The notes under the pieces are model-generated. The model worked only from the letters and a program-made list of their open reading frames with translations, was not told the DNA's origin and searched no databases. A program made the position numbers and the translations under genes. A stretch of 64,000 bases of DNA from Streptomyces liliiviolaceus (lineage in GTDB: Bacteria > Actinomycetota > Actinomycetes > Streptomycetales > Streptomycetaceae): assembly GCF_018070025.1 (NCBI RefSeq), contig NZ_JAGPYQ010000001.1, positions 3,906,001 through 3,970,000 on the forward strand, read 5' to 3'. This document shows, one piece after another, positions 40,415 through 48,996 of this stretch (within the stretch, counting starts at the first letter, position 1; each line of letters begins with the position of its first letter).

Positions 40415-42174
40415 CCGACGTCAGCCCGTCGACGCCCGAGGGCGGTGAAAGCCGGGCTCCGGAGCGGCAGTTGCGCAGCCACCAGTGGTACGGCACCGAG
40501 GGCCTGCGCTCCTTCAGCCACCGCGCCCGCACCCGTCAGCTCGGCTACCTCCCCGAGGAGCACCTCGGCAAGCCGGTCATCGCGATCCTCAACACCTGGT
40601 CCGACATCAACCCCTGCCACGTCCATCTGCGCGACCGGGCCCAGGCGGTCAAGCGGGGGGTGTGGCAGGCCGGCGGCTTCCCCCTCGAATTCCCGGTGTC
40701 GACGCTCAGCGAGACCTTCCAGAAGCCGACCCCGATGCTCTACCGCAACATGCTCGCGATGGAGACCGAGGAACTGCTGAGGTCGTACCCGGTCGACGGG
40801 GCCGTCCTGATGGGCGGCTGCGACAAGTCCACGCCCGCGCTGCTGATGGGCGCCGCGTCCGTCGACCTGCCGACCGTGTTCGTGCCCGCCGGTCCCATGC
40901 TGCCGGGGCACTGGCGCAACGAGATCCTCGGCTCCGGCACCGACATGTGGAAGTACTGGGACGACAAGCGCGCCGGGCTCATCGGCGACTGCGAGATGAC
41001 CGAACTGGAGAGCGGTCTGGCGCGCTCGCCGGGGCACTGCATGACGATGGGCACGGCGTCCACGCTCACCGCGGCGGCCGAGGCGCTCGGGGTCACCGTG
41101 CCCGGCGCCTCCAGCATCCCCGCGGTCGACTCGGGGCACGACCGGATGGCCGCCGCCTCGGGGCTCAGGATCGTCGAACTGGTCCGCAAGGGCCGCACGT
41201 TGTCGGACATCCTCACCCAGGAGGCCTTCGAGGACGCGGTGACGACCGTCCTCGGACTCGGCGGCTCCACCAACGCGGTGATCCACCTGATCGCCATGGC
41301 GGGACGCGCCGGGGCCCGGCTCACCCTCGACGACTTCGACCGCATCGCCCGTACGGTGCCGGTCCTCGCGAACGTACGGCCCGGTGGTCAGAGGTACCTC
41401 ATGGAGGACTTCCACTTCGCCGGCGGACTGCCCGGGTTCCTCTCGCGCATCACCGATCTGCTGCACCTGGACCGGCCGACCGTCTCGCACGACACCCTGC
41501 GCGAACAGCTCGCCTCCGCGCAGGTGCACGACGACGAGGTCATCCGCACCCGGGAGCACCCCGTCGCCACCGAGGGAGGCGTCGCCGTCCTGCGCGGCAA
41601 CCTCTGCCCCGACGGCGCGGTCATCAAGCACATCTCCGCCGAGCCGCACCTGCTCAAGCACACCGGCCCCGCGGTCGTCTTCGACGACTACCGGACCATG
41701 CAACGCACCATCAACGAACCGGAGTTGGGCATCACCGCCGACACCGTACTGGTGCTGCGCAACGCGGGCCCCAAGGGCGGTCCGGGCATGCCCGAGTACG
41801 GGATGCTGCCCATCCCCGACCATCTGCTGAAGCAGGGCGTACGGGACATGGTGCGGATCTCCGACGCCCGGATGAGCGGCACGAGTTACGGCGCCTGTGT
41901 GCTGCACGTGGCACCGGAGTCGTACATCGGCGGGCCGCTCGCCCTGGTCCGCACCGGTGACAGCATCACGCTCGACGTCGACGCGCGTTCGCTGCAACTG
42001 AACGTGGACGAAGAGGAGTTGGAGCGGCGGCGGGAGCAGTGGACCGCGCCGCCCGAGCGCTTCGAACGCGGCTACGGCGCGCTCTACAACGACCAGATCA
42101 CGCAGGCCGACACCGGCTGCGACTTCGCCTTCCTGGCCCGGCCGGGCAAGGTGCCGGACCCGTACGCGGGCTGA
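40411..42174 (+). CDS. IlvD/Edd-family sugar-acid dehydratase
   Basis: A 587-aa Fe-S dehydratase. Cluster cysteines are Cys69 (DINPCHVHL), Cys137 (GGCDKSTPA) and Cys210 (PGHCMTMGTAST). The opening GLRSFSHRARTRQLGYLPEEHLGKPVI groups it with pentonate/hexonate dehydratases (L-arabonate, D-xylonate, D-galactonate) rather than with biosynthetic IlvD. It would convert an aldonate to its 2-keto-3-deoxy form. The start overlaps the aldolase stop. The gene downstream begins after 181 bp with a new putative control region. Confidence 0.87.
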   Translation: MTDVSPSTPEGGESRAPERQLRSHQWYGTEGLRSFSHRARTRQLGYLPEEHLGKPVIAILNTWSDINPCHVHLRDRAQAVKRGVWQAGGFPLEFPVSTLSETFQKPTPMLYRNMLAMETEELLRSYPVDGAVLMGGCDKSTPALLMGAASVDLPTVFVPAGPMLPGHWRNEILGSGTDMWKYWDDKRAGLIGDCEMTELESGLARSPGHCMTMGTASTLTAAAEALGVTVPGASSIPAVDSGHDRMAAASGLRIVELVRKGRTLSDILTQEAFEDAVTTVLGLGGSTNAVIHLIAMAGRAGARLTLDDFDRIARTVPVLANVRPGGQRYLMEDFHFAGGLPGFLSRITDLLHLDRPTVSHDTLREQLASAQVHDDEVIRTREHPVATEGGVAVLRGNLCPDGAVIKHISAEPHLLKHTGPAVVFDDYRTMQRTINEPELGITADTVLVLRNAGPKGGPGMPEYGMLPIPDHLLKQGVRDMVRISDARMSGTSYGACVLHVAPESYIGGPLALVRTGDSITLDVDARSLQLNVDEEELERRREQWTAPPERFERGYGALYNDQITQADTGCDFAFLARPGKVPDPYAG

Positions 42175-42187
42175 TCCGTACCACCCG

Positions 42188-42347
42188 GGACCGCTACGCA
42201 CTTCGCGGTCCGGCCTCCGCACACCGTACGTGAAAGCGCTTGCCATCAAGATCGCGCGCCCGTACCACCGGCTCGATCCGTACGACCTTGATCCGTACGA
42301 CCGGTTCGACCCGCACCACCGGCTCGACCCGCACACCCGAGAACGGA
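42188..42347 (+). promoter_or_regulatory. Control region between dehydratase and ABC permease genes
   Basis: Contains a weak hairpin GGACCGC/GCGGTCC (42188-42211). TGAAAGCGCTTGCC (42231-42244), close to LacI-family operators, is followed by a degenerate tandem repeat of about 15-18 bp with CCGGCTCGATCCGTACGACC-like units (42262-42336). GGAG lies 7 nt before the permease ATG. Confidence 0.5.
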
Positions 42348-42355
42348 GAACAGTC

Positions 42356-43294
42356 ATGGCACAAGCCGCAGCCGTGGCGAAGCAGCCCGCGCCACCGAGG
42401 CGGCGCCGTGGCTCGGCGACGCCCCGCAGGCTCCCGTATCTGCTGATCGCCCCGGCGGGACTGCTGATGCTGGGCTTCATCGCCTACCCGGTGCTCAGCG
42501 TCTTCTACTACAGCCTGCAGAACTACAACCCCACCAAACCGTGGCGCAACGGCTACGCGGGCTTCGACAATTTCACCCGCATCTTCACCGAGGACCCGCA
42601 GTTCTGGGACACGCTGATCTTCAGCGCCAAGTGGGTCGTCGTCGAGGTCGGGCTCCAGCTGCTGTTCGGCCTGGCCCTCGCGCTGATCGTCAACCAGACC
42701 TTCGTGGGCCGCTCGCTCGGCCGCGCCATGGTCTTCTCGCCCTGGGCCGTCTCCGGTGTGCTCACCTCCGCGATCTGGGTCCTGCTCTACAACTCCCAGA
42801 CGGGCATCACCCGTTACCTCGCGGACATGGGCATCGGGGAGTACGGCACCAGCTGGCTCTCCGACACCTCCACGGTCTTCCCCGCGGCGGTGGTCGCGGA
42901 CCTGTGGCGCGGTGTCCCCTTCTTCGCCATCCTCATCCTCGCCGACCTCCAGTCCGTGTCGAAGGACCTCTACGAGGCCGCCGAGGTCGACGGCGCCAGC
43001 CGCCTGAGGCAGTTCCTGCACATCACCCTGCCCCACCTCAAGGACGCGATCATCCTCTCCACGCTGCTGCGCGCGGTGTGGGAGTTCAACAACGTCGACC
43101 TGCTCTACACCCTCACCGGCGGCGGACCCGCGGGGGAGACGACGACCCTCCCGCTCTACATCGCCAACACCAGCGTCGACGCGCACAACTTCGGCTACGC
43201 CTCGGCCCTGACCACCGTCGCGTTCGTGATTCTCCTCTTCTGCTCGATGGTCTATCTGCGGCTGAGCAAGTTCGGAGTGGGTGGGGACAAGTGA
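42356..43294 (+). CDS. Sugar ABC transporter permease (MalF type)
   Basis: A 312-aa permease with six predicted helices. The N-terminus is basic and cytoplasmic. The first helix LIAPAGLLMLGFIAYPVLS, the loop YNPTKPWRNGYAGFDNFTRIF, and the EAA motif EAAEVDGASRLRQFLHITLPHLKD are typical for carbohydrate importers of the CUT1 type. ATG 42356 has GGAG 7 nt upstream; the in-frame start at 42230 would run through the tandem repeat. It overlaps the second permease by GTGA. Its binding protein is 5.7 kb downstream. Confidence 0.88.
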   Translation: MAQAAAVAKQPAPPRRRRGSATPRRLPYLLIAPAGLLMLGFIAYPVLSVFYYSLQNYNPTKPWRNGYAGFDNFTRIFTEDPQFWDTLIFSAKWVVVEVGLQLLFGLALALIVNQTFVGRSLGRAMVFSPWAVSGVLTSAIWVLLYNSQTGITRYLADMGIGEYGTSWLSDTSTVFPAAVVADLWRGVPFFAILILADLQSVSKDLYEAAEVDGASRLRQFLHITLPHLKDAIILSTLLRAVWEFNNVDLLYTLTGGGPAGETTTLPLYIANTSVDAHNFGYASALTTVAFVILLFCSMVYLRLSKFGVGGDK

Positions 43295-44196
43295 TCACCA
43301 AGGACATCGACACCATCACCGTGGCCGAGCGGTCCGCACCGGTGGCCGACGAACCGCCGCAGCGCCCCCGCAAGGGCAGGCGCGCCTGGGACGAGGCCCC
43401 GCGCTGGCAGATCTACCTCCCGCTCGGCATCTACCTCGTCTTCACCCTCGTCCCCTTCTACTGGATCCTGCTCTTCGCCCTCAGGCCGACCGGCTCCACC
43501 TCGCTCGTGCCCTGGCCCATGACGTTCGAGCACTTCGACAAGGTGTGGAACGACCGCAGCTTCGGCACGTACTTCGAGAACAGCGTGTACGTCGGTCTCG
43601 CCACGCTCTTCATGACGACGCTCGTCGCGCTGGCCGGCGGCTACGCGCTGGCCCGCTTCGACTTCAGGATCAAGCGCGCCTTCATGCTGGCGCTGCTGTG
43701 CTCGCAGTTCGTCCCGGGCGCGCTGCTCCTGGTGCCGCTGTTCCAGATCTTCGCCGAACTGCAGATGATCAACTCGCTGGGCAGTGTCATCATCGCCGAG
43801 ACCGTCTTCCAGCTGCCGCTGTCGATGATCCTGATCAGCGGGTTCATCCGGAACGTGCCCTACACCCTCGAAGAGGCCGCCTGGGTCGACGGTTGCAACC
43901 GCTTCACCGGCTTCCGGGTCGTCGTCCTGCCGCTGCTGCGGCCCGGACTGATCGCGGTCGGCTCCTTCGCCTTCGTGCACTCCTGGAACCACTTCCTGTT
44001 CGCCCTGATGTTCCTCAGCAACCAGGAGAAGCAGACGATCCCCGTCGGCCTCAACAGCCTGATGAGCGCCGACAGCGTCGACCTCGGCGCACTCGCCGCC
44101 GGCGGCATCATCGCGGCCGTACCCGTCGTGATCGTCTTCGCCTTCATCCAGAAGTGGCTGATCACGGGCTTCAGCGCCGGGGCGGTGAAGGGATGA
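43291..44196 (+). CDS. Sugar ABC transporter permease (MalG type)
   Basis: A 301-aa permease with a 45-residue cytoplasmic N-tail, six helices and the EAA motif EEAAWVDGCNRFTGFRVVVLPLLRPGL. FALRPTGSTSLVPWPMTFEHFDKVW follows helix 1, as in MalG relatives. It is coupled by overlaps to the MalF-type permease upstream and the Gfo/Idh oxidoreductase downstream. It forms the channel for a pectin-derived sugar or oligosaccharide. Confidence 0.88.
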   Translation: MITKDIDTITVAERSAPVADEPPQRPRKGRRAWDEAPRWQIYLPLGIYLVFTLVPFYWILLFALRPTGSTSLVPWPMTFEHFDKVWNDRSFGTYFENSVYVGLATLFMTTLVALAGGYALARFDFRIKRAFMLALLCSQFVPGALLLVPLFQIFAELQMINSLGSVIIAETVFQLPLSMILISGFIRNVPYTLEEAAWVDGCNRFTGFRVVVLPLLRPGLIAVGSFAFVHSWNHFLFALMFLSNQEKQTIPVGLNSLMSADSVDLGALAAGGIIAAVPVVIVFAFIQKWLITGFSAGAVKG

Positions 44197-45359
44197 GCGA
44201 CCACGGGGGACCCCTTCCCGTCGTGCTCGCGGGCGCCCGCGGACACGGCCGCTGGCACCTGGAGAACCTCCGCCGCCTCCAGGACAAGGGCCTGGTGCGG
44301 CTCGCCGGGATCTGCGAGCTGACCCCGCTCACCCCGGAGGAACTGGCCGGCTTCGCCGCGGCCGGCGAACTCCCCGAGCAGTCGGCCGACTTCGGGGCCC
44401 TGCTCGATTCCACGGGCGCCGCCGTCGCCGTGATCTGCACACCGATCCCCACCCACACCGACCTGGCGCTGACGGCCGCCGCCCGGGGCGTGCACCTGCT
44501 CCTTGAGAAGCCGCCCGCCCCGTCCTACGCCGAGTTCCGCCGCATGGCCGACGGGGTCGCGGCGGCCGGGGTGGTGTGCCAGATCGGCTTCCAGTCGATG
44601 GGCTCGCACGCCGTGCCCGCGATCCGCGAGCTGATCGCGAAGGGCACCATCGGCCGCGTGGACGGCATCGGCGGAGCCGGGGCCTGGGGCCGCCCGCAGG
44701 AGTACTACCGCCGCGCCCCCTGGGCCGGACACCGCAGGCTGAACGGGGCCGACGTCGTCGACGGCGTCCTGACGAACCCCCTGGCCCACGCCGTGGCCAC
44801 CGCCCTCGCCCTCGACGGCGCCACCCGCGCCGAGGACGTCGTCGGCATCGAGACCGAACTGCTGCGCGCCAACGACATCGAGTCCGACGACACCTCCTGC
44901 GTCCGCGTCACCACCACGGGCGGCAACCGCATCACCGTCGCCGCGACCCTGTGCGCCGAACACCCCGACGAGCCCTACGTCCTCGTGCACGGCAGCAGCG
45001 GCCGCATCACCTTCTGGTACAAGCAGGACCGCGTCCTCGTCCAGCGCTCGGGGCACGGCCCGCAGGAGCTCACGTACGGCAGGACCGATCTGCTGGAGAA
45101 CCTGGTCGAGCATCTCGAAGGCCGGGCCCCGCTGCTGGTCGCCCCCGACGAGACGGGCGCCTTCATGAAGGTCGTCGAGGCGATCCGGCGGGCGCCGGAC
45201 CCGGTAGCGCTGCCCGACGAGGCCTGGTACCTCGACGCCGACGAGAACCGTCGGGTCGTGCCCGGGGTCGACGGACTCGTCGCGGCCGCCGCCGACACCC
45301 TCGCCCTCTACTCCGAGCTGGGCGCGTCGTGGGCACTGTCGAAAGAGGTGAGCACCTGA
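44193..45359 (+). CDS. Gfo/Idh/MocA-family oxidoreductase
   Basis: A 388-aa NAD(P)-dependent enzyme. The N-terminal Rossmann region is LAGARGHGRWHLENLRRL, and the family EKPPAP motif appears as LLLEKPPAPSYAEF. The C-terminal alpha/beta dimerisation domain includes GFQSMGSHAVPAIRELIAKGTIGRVDGI and ADVVDGVLTNPLAHAVATAL, which hold the catalytic Lys/His positions. Members oxidise or rearrange sugars. In this operon it may oxidise the imported sugar to a lactone for the IlvD-type dehydratase, but which carbon is oxidised is unknown. Confidence 0.85.
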   Translation: MSDHGGPLPVVLAGARGHGRWHLENLRRLQDKGLVRLAGICELTPLTPEELAGFAAAGELPEQSADFGALLDSTGAAVAVICTPIPTHTDLALTAAARGVHLLLEKPPAPSYAEFRRMADGVAAAGVVCQIGFQSMGSHAVPAIRELIAKGTIGRVDGIGGAGAWGRPQEYYRRAPWAGHRRLNGADVVDGVLTNPLAHAVATALALDGATRAEDVVGIETELLRANDIESDDTSCVRVTTTGGNRITVAATLCAEHPDEPYVLVHGSSGRITFWYKQDRVLVQRSGHGPQELTYGRTDLLENLVEHLEGRAPLLVAPDETGAFMKVVEAIRRAPDPVALPDEAWYLDADENRRVVPGVDGLVAAAADTLALYSELGASWALSKEVST

Positions 45360-46201
45360 TGACCAACGAGTCGCTGGTCCTGCGCGTCGCGGGCCGCCCG
45401 GTCGGCCGCTACACGGCCCGGCCCGAACTGGCGCCGACGCTGTCGCCCCGCCCGTACCTCCATCCCGTCACCACCCTGGCCGGCACGGCTGTCACCGAAC
45501 TCAGCCCCGCCGACCACCTCCATCACCTCGGCGTCGGTGTAGCCGTTCCCGACGTCGAGGGTCACAACTTCTGGGGCGGGCGCACCTTCGTACGCGACCA
45601 GGGGCCGACCGAGCTGGACAACCACGGCTCCCAGCGGCACACGGCGTTCCAGCTGCGGGACCCGGACGGCTTCGTGGAGGAGCTGCGCTGGGTCGCCGCA
45701 GGGGCCGAGCTGCTGCGGGAGCGGCGTACCGTCGCCGCGACCGAACTCACCGACACCTCCTGGGCGCTGGACTTCACCTTCTCGCTCACCAACACCACCT
45801 CCGGACCGCTGTCGATCGGCAGCCCGGCGACCAACGGCCGCCCCGGCGCGGCCTACGGCGGCTTCTTCTGGCGGGCCCGCAAGGAGGCCGAACCGCCCGC
45901 GGTGTTCACCGCGGACACCGAGGGTGAGGACGCGGCGCACGGCACCCGCGCCGGCTGGGTGGCGCTCGCGGGGGACGGCTGGACGCTGGTGTTCGCCGGG
46001 GCGACCGACCGCACCCGCCGCGACCCGTGGTTCGTGCGCAGCACCGAGTACCCGGGCGTCGGCTCGTCCCTGGCCCACGAGGAGCGGCTGCCGGTCCCGG
46101 CCGGGGAGACCGTCGTACGCCGGGTCGTCACCGTGGTCGCCGACGGCCGGCTCGACCGGGCCGAGGCGGCGGCCCTCGTCCGAAAGGCAGTGAGCCCATG
46201 A
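45359..46201 (+). CDS. PmoA-like (DUF6807) protein
   Basis: A 280-aa protein of the family labelled PmoA/DUF6807. It opens with a beta-rich segment RVAGRPVGRYTARPELAPTLSPRPYLHPV, then DHLHHLGVGVAVPDVEGHNFWGG with its conserved His cluster (a possible metal or sugar site), and FGGFFWR-type motifs (YGGFFWRARKEAE). Such genes commonly sit next to Gfo/Idh oxidoreductases in carbohydrate clusters; the methane-oxygenase label of the family is misleading. It overlaps the previous stop by one base (TGATG) and the next start by ATGA. Confidence 0.78.
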   Translation: MTNESLVLRVAGRPVGRYTARPELAPTLSPRPYLHPVTTLAGTAVTELSPADHLHHLGVGVAVPDVEGHNFWGGRTFVRDQGPTELDNHGSQRHTAFQLRDPDGFVEELRWVAAGAELLRERRTVAATELTDTSWALDFTFSLTNTTSGPLSIGSPATNGRPGAAYGGFFWRARKEAEPPAVFTADTEGEDAAHGTRAGWVALAGDGWTLVFAGATDRTRRDPWFVRSTEYPGVGSSLAHEERLPVPAGETVVRRVVTVVADGRLDRAEAAALVRKAVSP

Positions 46202-47823
46202 GCGACCAGGACAAGCCCGCCTTCACCGCCGACCTCGGCGACGGCACGTACCGCAATCCGGTCCTGAACGCCGACTGGTCCGACCCCGACCTCCTGCGCG
46301 TCGGCGACGACTACTACCTGACCGCGTCCAGCTTCGGCCGGGCCCCGGGGCTGCCGCTGCTGCACTCCCGCGACCTGGTCAACTGGACGCTGATCGGCCA
46401 TGCGCTGCAACGCCTGGAGCCCGCGCGGGAGTTCAGGAAGCCCCGGCACGACTGCGGCGTCTGGGCACCGGCGTTACGGCATCACGACGACCGCTTCTGG
46501 ATCTTCTGGGGCGACCCCGACCACGGCGTCTTCCAGGTCAACGCGCCCGAGATACGCGGCCCTTGGACCCGCCCCCACCTCATCAAGGCGGGCAAGGGAC
46601 TCATCGACGCGTGCCCCCTGTGGGACGAGGAGAGCGGCGAGGCGTACCTCGTGCACGGCTGGGCCAGATCCCGCTCCGGCATCAAGAACCGGCTCACCGG
46701 ACACCGGATGCGGCCCGACGGCACCGGCCTGCTCGACGAGGGCAAGCTGATCGTGGACGGCGACCGCATCCCCGGCTGGTTCACCCTCGAAGGGCCGAAG
46801 CTGTACCGGCACGACGGCTGGTTCTGGATCTTCGCCCCCGCGGGCGGGGTCGAGACGGGCTGGCAGGGCGCCTTCCGCTCACGCGGCTTCTTCGGCCCGT
46901 ACGAGGAGCGGGTCGTCCTGGAACAGGGCGACACCGACGTCAACGGCCCCCACCAGGGCGGCTGGGTCACCACCCCGACCGGCGAGCACTGGTTCGCGCA
47001 CTTCCAGCAGAAGGGCCCGTACGGGAGGGTCGTCCACCTCCAGCCGATGCGCTGGGGCCGGGACGGCTGGCCGGTCATCGGTGACGAGGGCACCCCCGTC
47101 ACCGTGCACCGCAAGCCCGGGCTGCCGCCGCAGCCGCTCTCCGCGCCCGCCACCGACGACGACTTCCCCGGCGGGCGGTTCGGACGGCAGTGGCAGTGGA
47201 CCGCCAATCCGCAGGACGGCTGGGCGACCCAGCACTCCGGCGACGGACTGCGGCTGAGCTGTGTGCGCTCGGCGGACGCGGACGATCCGCGCAAGCTGGC
47301 GAACGTGCTCACCCAGCGGCTGCCCGGCACCCCGTGCACCGTCGAGGTCGAGCTGCGGCTCGACGCCGAGGAACCGGGCGCACGGGCCGGACTCACCGTG
47401 CTGGGCGACGCGTTCAGCTGGATCGGGCTCGAACGGGGGGCCGACGGGACGGTCCACCTCGTGCACCGGTTCGGCGACCCGGTCGCCGAGCGGGAGCGCG
47501 ACGCCGCGCATCCGCGGATGGCACCCGAGGGACGGGCCCGGCTGCGGATCGAGGTGGGAGCGGGGGCGCGCTGCCGCTTCTCGTACGACCTCGGCGGCGG
47601 CTGGGAGCCCTCGGGACAGGTCTTCGCCGCCACCCCCTGGCGCTGGGTCGGCGCCCTGCTCGGCCTCTTCGGGGTCGCGCCGTCCGGCGGGGGACACGCC
47701 GGGGCGGCCACCTTCACGCGGTTCCGCGTCACCGCCCGCGAGACCGGCGGTGGCACGGGTGGTGGCATCGGCCGGGGCACCGGTCGCGGCACAGACCGCA
47801 GCACCACCGCGCCACCTGTCTGA
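46198..47823 (+). CDS. Glycoside hydrolase family 43 enzyme
   Basis: A 541-aa protein. The N-terminal five-bladed propeller carries catalytic Asp29 (WSDPDLLRVGDDYYLT), the pKa-modulating Asp137 (LIDACPLWDEE) and acid Glu198 (FTLEGPKLYRHDGWFWIFAP). The C-terminal beta-sandwich (residues about 320-515) is of the Xylan_C2/DUF1349 type. No signal peptide is seen, so it likely acts inside the cell on imported oligosaccharides such as arabino- or xylo-oligomers from pectin side chains. The C-terminus is low-complexity Gly/Thr/Arg. It is tightly coupled to the upstream operon. Confidence 0.86.
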   Translation: MSDQDKPAFTADLGDGTYRNPVLNADWSDPDLLRVGDDYYLTASSFGRAPGLPLLHSRDLVNWTLIGHALQRLEPAREFRKPRHDCGVWAPALRHHDDRFWIFWGDPDHGVFQVNAPEIRGPWTRPHLIKAGKGLIDACPLWDEESGEAYLVHGWARSRSGIKNRLTGHRMRPDGTGLLDEGKLIVDGDRIPGWFTLEGPKLYRHDGWFWIFAPAGGVETGWQGAFRSRGFFGPYEERVVLEQGDTDVNGPHQGGWVTTPTGEHWFAHFQQKGPYGRVVHLQPMRWGRDGWPVIGDEGTPVTVHRKPGLPPQPLSAPATDDDFPGGRFGRQWQWTANPQDGWATQHSGDGLRLSCVRSADADDPRKLANVLTQRLPGTPCTVEVELRLDAEEPGARAGLTVLGDAFSWIGLERGADGTVHLVHRFGDPVAERERDAAHPRMAPEGRARLRIEVGAGARCRFSYDLGGGWEPSGQVFAATPWRWVGALLGLFGVAPSGGGHAGAATFTRFRVTARETGGGTGGGIGRGTGRGTDRSTTAPPV

Positions 47824-47865
47824 ACGCACCACGTCATCACCGTTGTAAGCCTGTGGGGAGCCGCA

Positions 47866-48996
47866 ATGACGCACTTCCGGAGCAAGCGCTTGCCGAGACC
47901 GGGGCCGGAGCCCGAGTCGGGATCGGGGCCGGGGCCCGGCGCGGGCCGGGTCCTGGTCACGGTCGCCGCGCTGGTGGCCGTGCTGGGGCTGGGGACCCTG
48001 GCCCCGGCCGAGGCGGCTTCCGACAGGTACCCGGCCTGGGCCGCCGACACCGCGCACGGTTTCGCCTCGCTCGAAGGCGGTACGACGGGAGGCGCCGGCG
48101 GCCAGGTCGTCACCGTGACCACCCAGGCGGGCCTGGAGCGCTACGCGGCGGCCGCGGAGCCGTACGTCATCCGGGTGGCCGGGACGATCACGGCGGAGCC
48201 GTTCGGCGCGAACATCGCCGTGGCCTCGGACAAGACGATCATCGGGGTCGGCACGACCGGTGAACTCGTCCAGGGCGAACTGCACCTGGCCCCCGGCACC
48301 CACAACGTGATCATCCGCAACCTGACGATCCGCGACTCCTCCGTCGAGGGCGACTGGGACTGCAAGGACACCGACTTCGACGGCATCCAGATGGACACCG
48401 TTCACCACGTCTGGATCGACCACAACCGCTTCTCGCGGATCTGCGACGGGCAACTCGACATCCGCAAGGACAGCGAGTACGTCACCGTCTCCTACAACCG
48501 CTTCGAGGACAACAACAAGACCTTCGGCATCGGCTGGACGCCGAACGTGAAGACGCAGATCACCATCGACCACAACTGGTTCCGCGGCACGAAGCAGCGC
48601 AACCCGTCCGCCGACAACTGCGCCTTCGCCCACCTCTACAACAACTACATGACCGCGCAGGCGGACCCCGGCGACCCGGTGTGGACGTACGGCAACTGGT
48701 CCCGCGGCGCCACCAGGATGGTCATCGAGAACAGCTACTACGACGGCGTCCAGCACCCTTACCAGGCCGATGCCACCGCCGAGTTGGTGCAGCGCGGATC
48801 GATCCTCAGGAACACCACCGGGCGGCACGAGGAGTGGGGCGCCGCCTTCGAACCGCGGGACTTCTACGCGTACCGGCTCGACCCGGCGGCGGCCGTCCCC
48901 GGGCTGGTGTCCCGCTTCTCCGGGCCGCAGCCACTTCGCTTCACCGCTACAGCGACACAACCCTCGTTGGATCCAGAAGAAGAGAGCCGATCATGA
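47866..48996 (+). CDS. Secreted pectate lyase, family PL1
   Basis: A 376-aa protein. A long n-region (about 28 residues, Pro/Gly/Ser-rich) precedes the hydrophobic core and cleavage near AEA-ASD. The parallel beta-helix includes VIRVAGTI, DKTIIGVGTTGELV, NVIIRNLTIRDS, the calcium-site strand DFDGIQMDTVHHVWIDHNRF with DGQLDIRKDS, and KQRNPSADN, which carries the catalytic Arg. It cleaves polygalacturonate by beta-elimination outside the cell. GGGGAG lies 5 nt before the ATG. The stop overlaps the start of a sugar-binding lipoprotein (ATGA). Confidence 0.9.
   Translation: MTHFRSKRLPRPGPEPESGSGPGPGAGRVLVTVAALVAVLGLGTLAPAEAASDRYPAWAADTAHGFASLEGGTTGGAGGQVVTVTTQAGLERYAAAAEPYVIRVAGTITAEPFGANIAVASDKTIIGVGTTGELVQGELHLAPGTHNVIIRNLTIRDSSVEGDWDCKDTDFDGIQMDTVHHVWIDHNRFSRICDGQLDIRKDSEYVTVSYNRFEDNNKTFGIGWTPNVKTQITIDHNWFRGTKQRNPSADNCAFAHLYNNYMTAQADPGDPVWTYGNWSRGATRMVIENSYYDGVQHPYQADATAELVQRGSILRNTTGRHEEWGAAFEPRDFYAYRLDPAAAVPGLVSRFSGPQPLRFTATATQPSLDPEEESRS

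Noticed and set aside
42230..42355. Coding extension of the ABC permease through YHRLDPYDLDPYDR-like repeats
   Set aside because: The repeat is intergenic tandem DNA; the ATG at 42356 has its own GGAG and gives the normal permease N-terminus.
45359..46201. Methane oxygenase subunit PmoA
   Set aside because: The family name is historical. The gene sits in a carbohydrate operon, has no membrane helices, and contains none of the methane-monooxygenase copper ligands.
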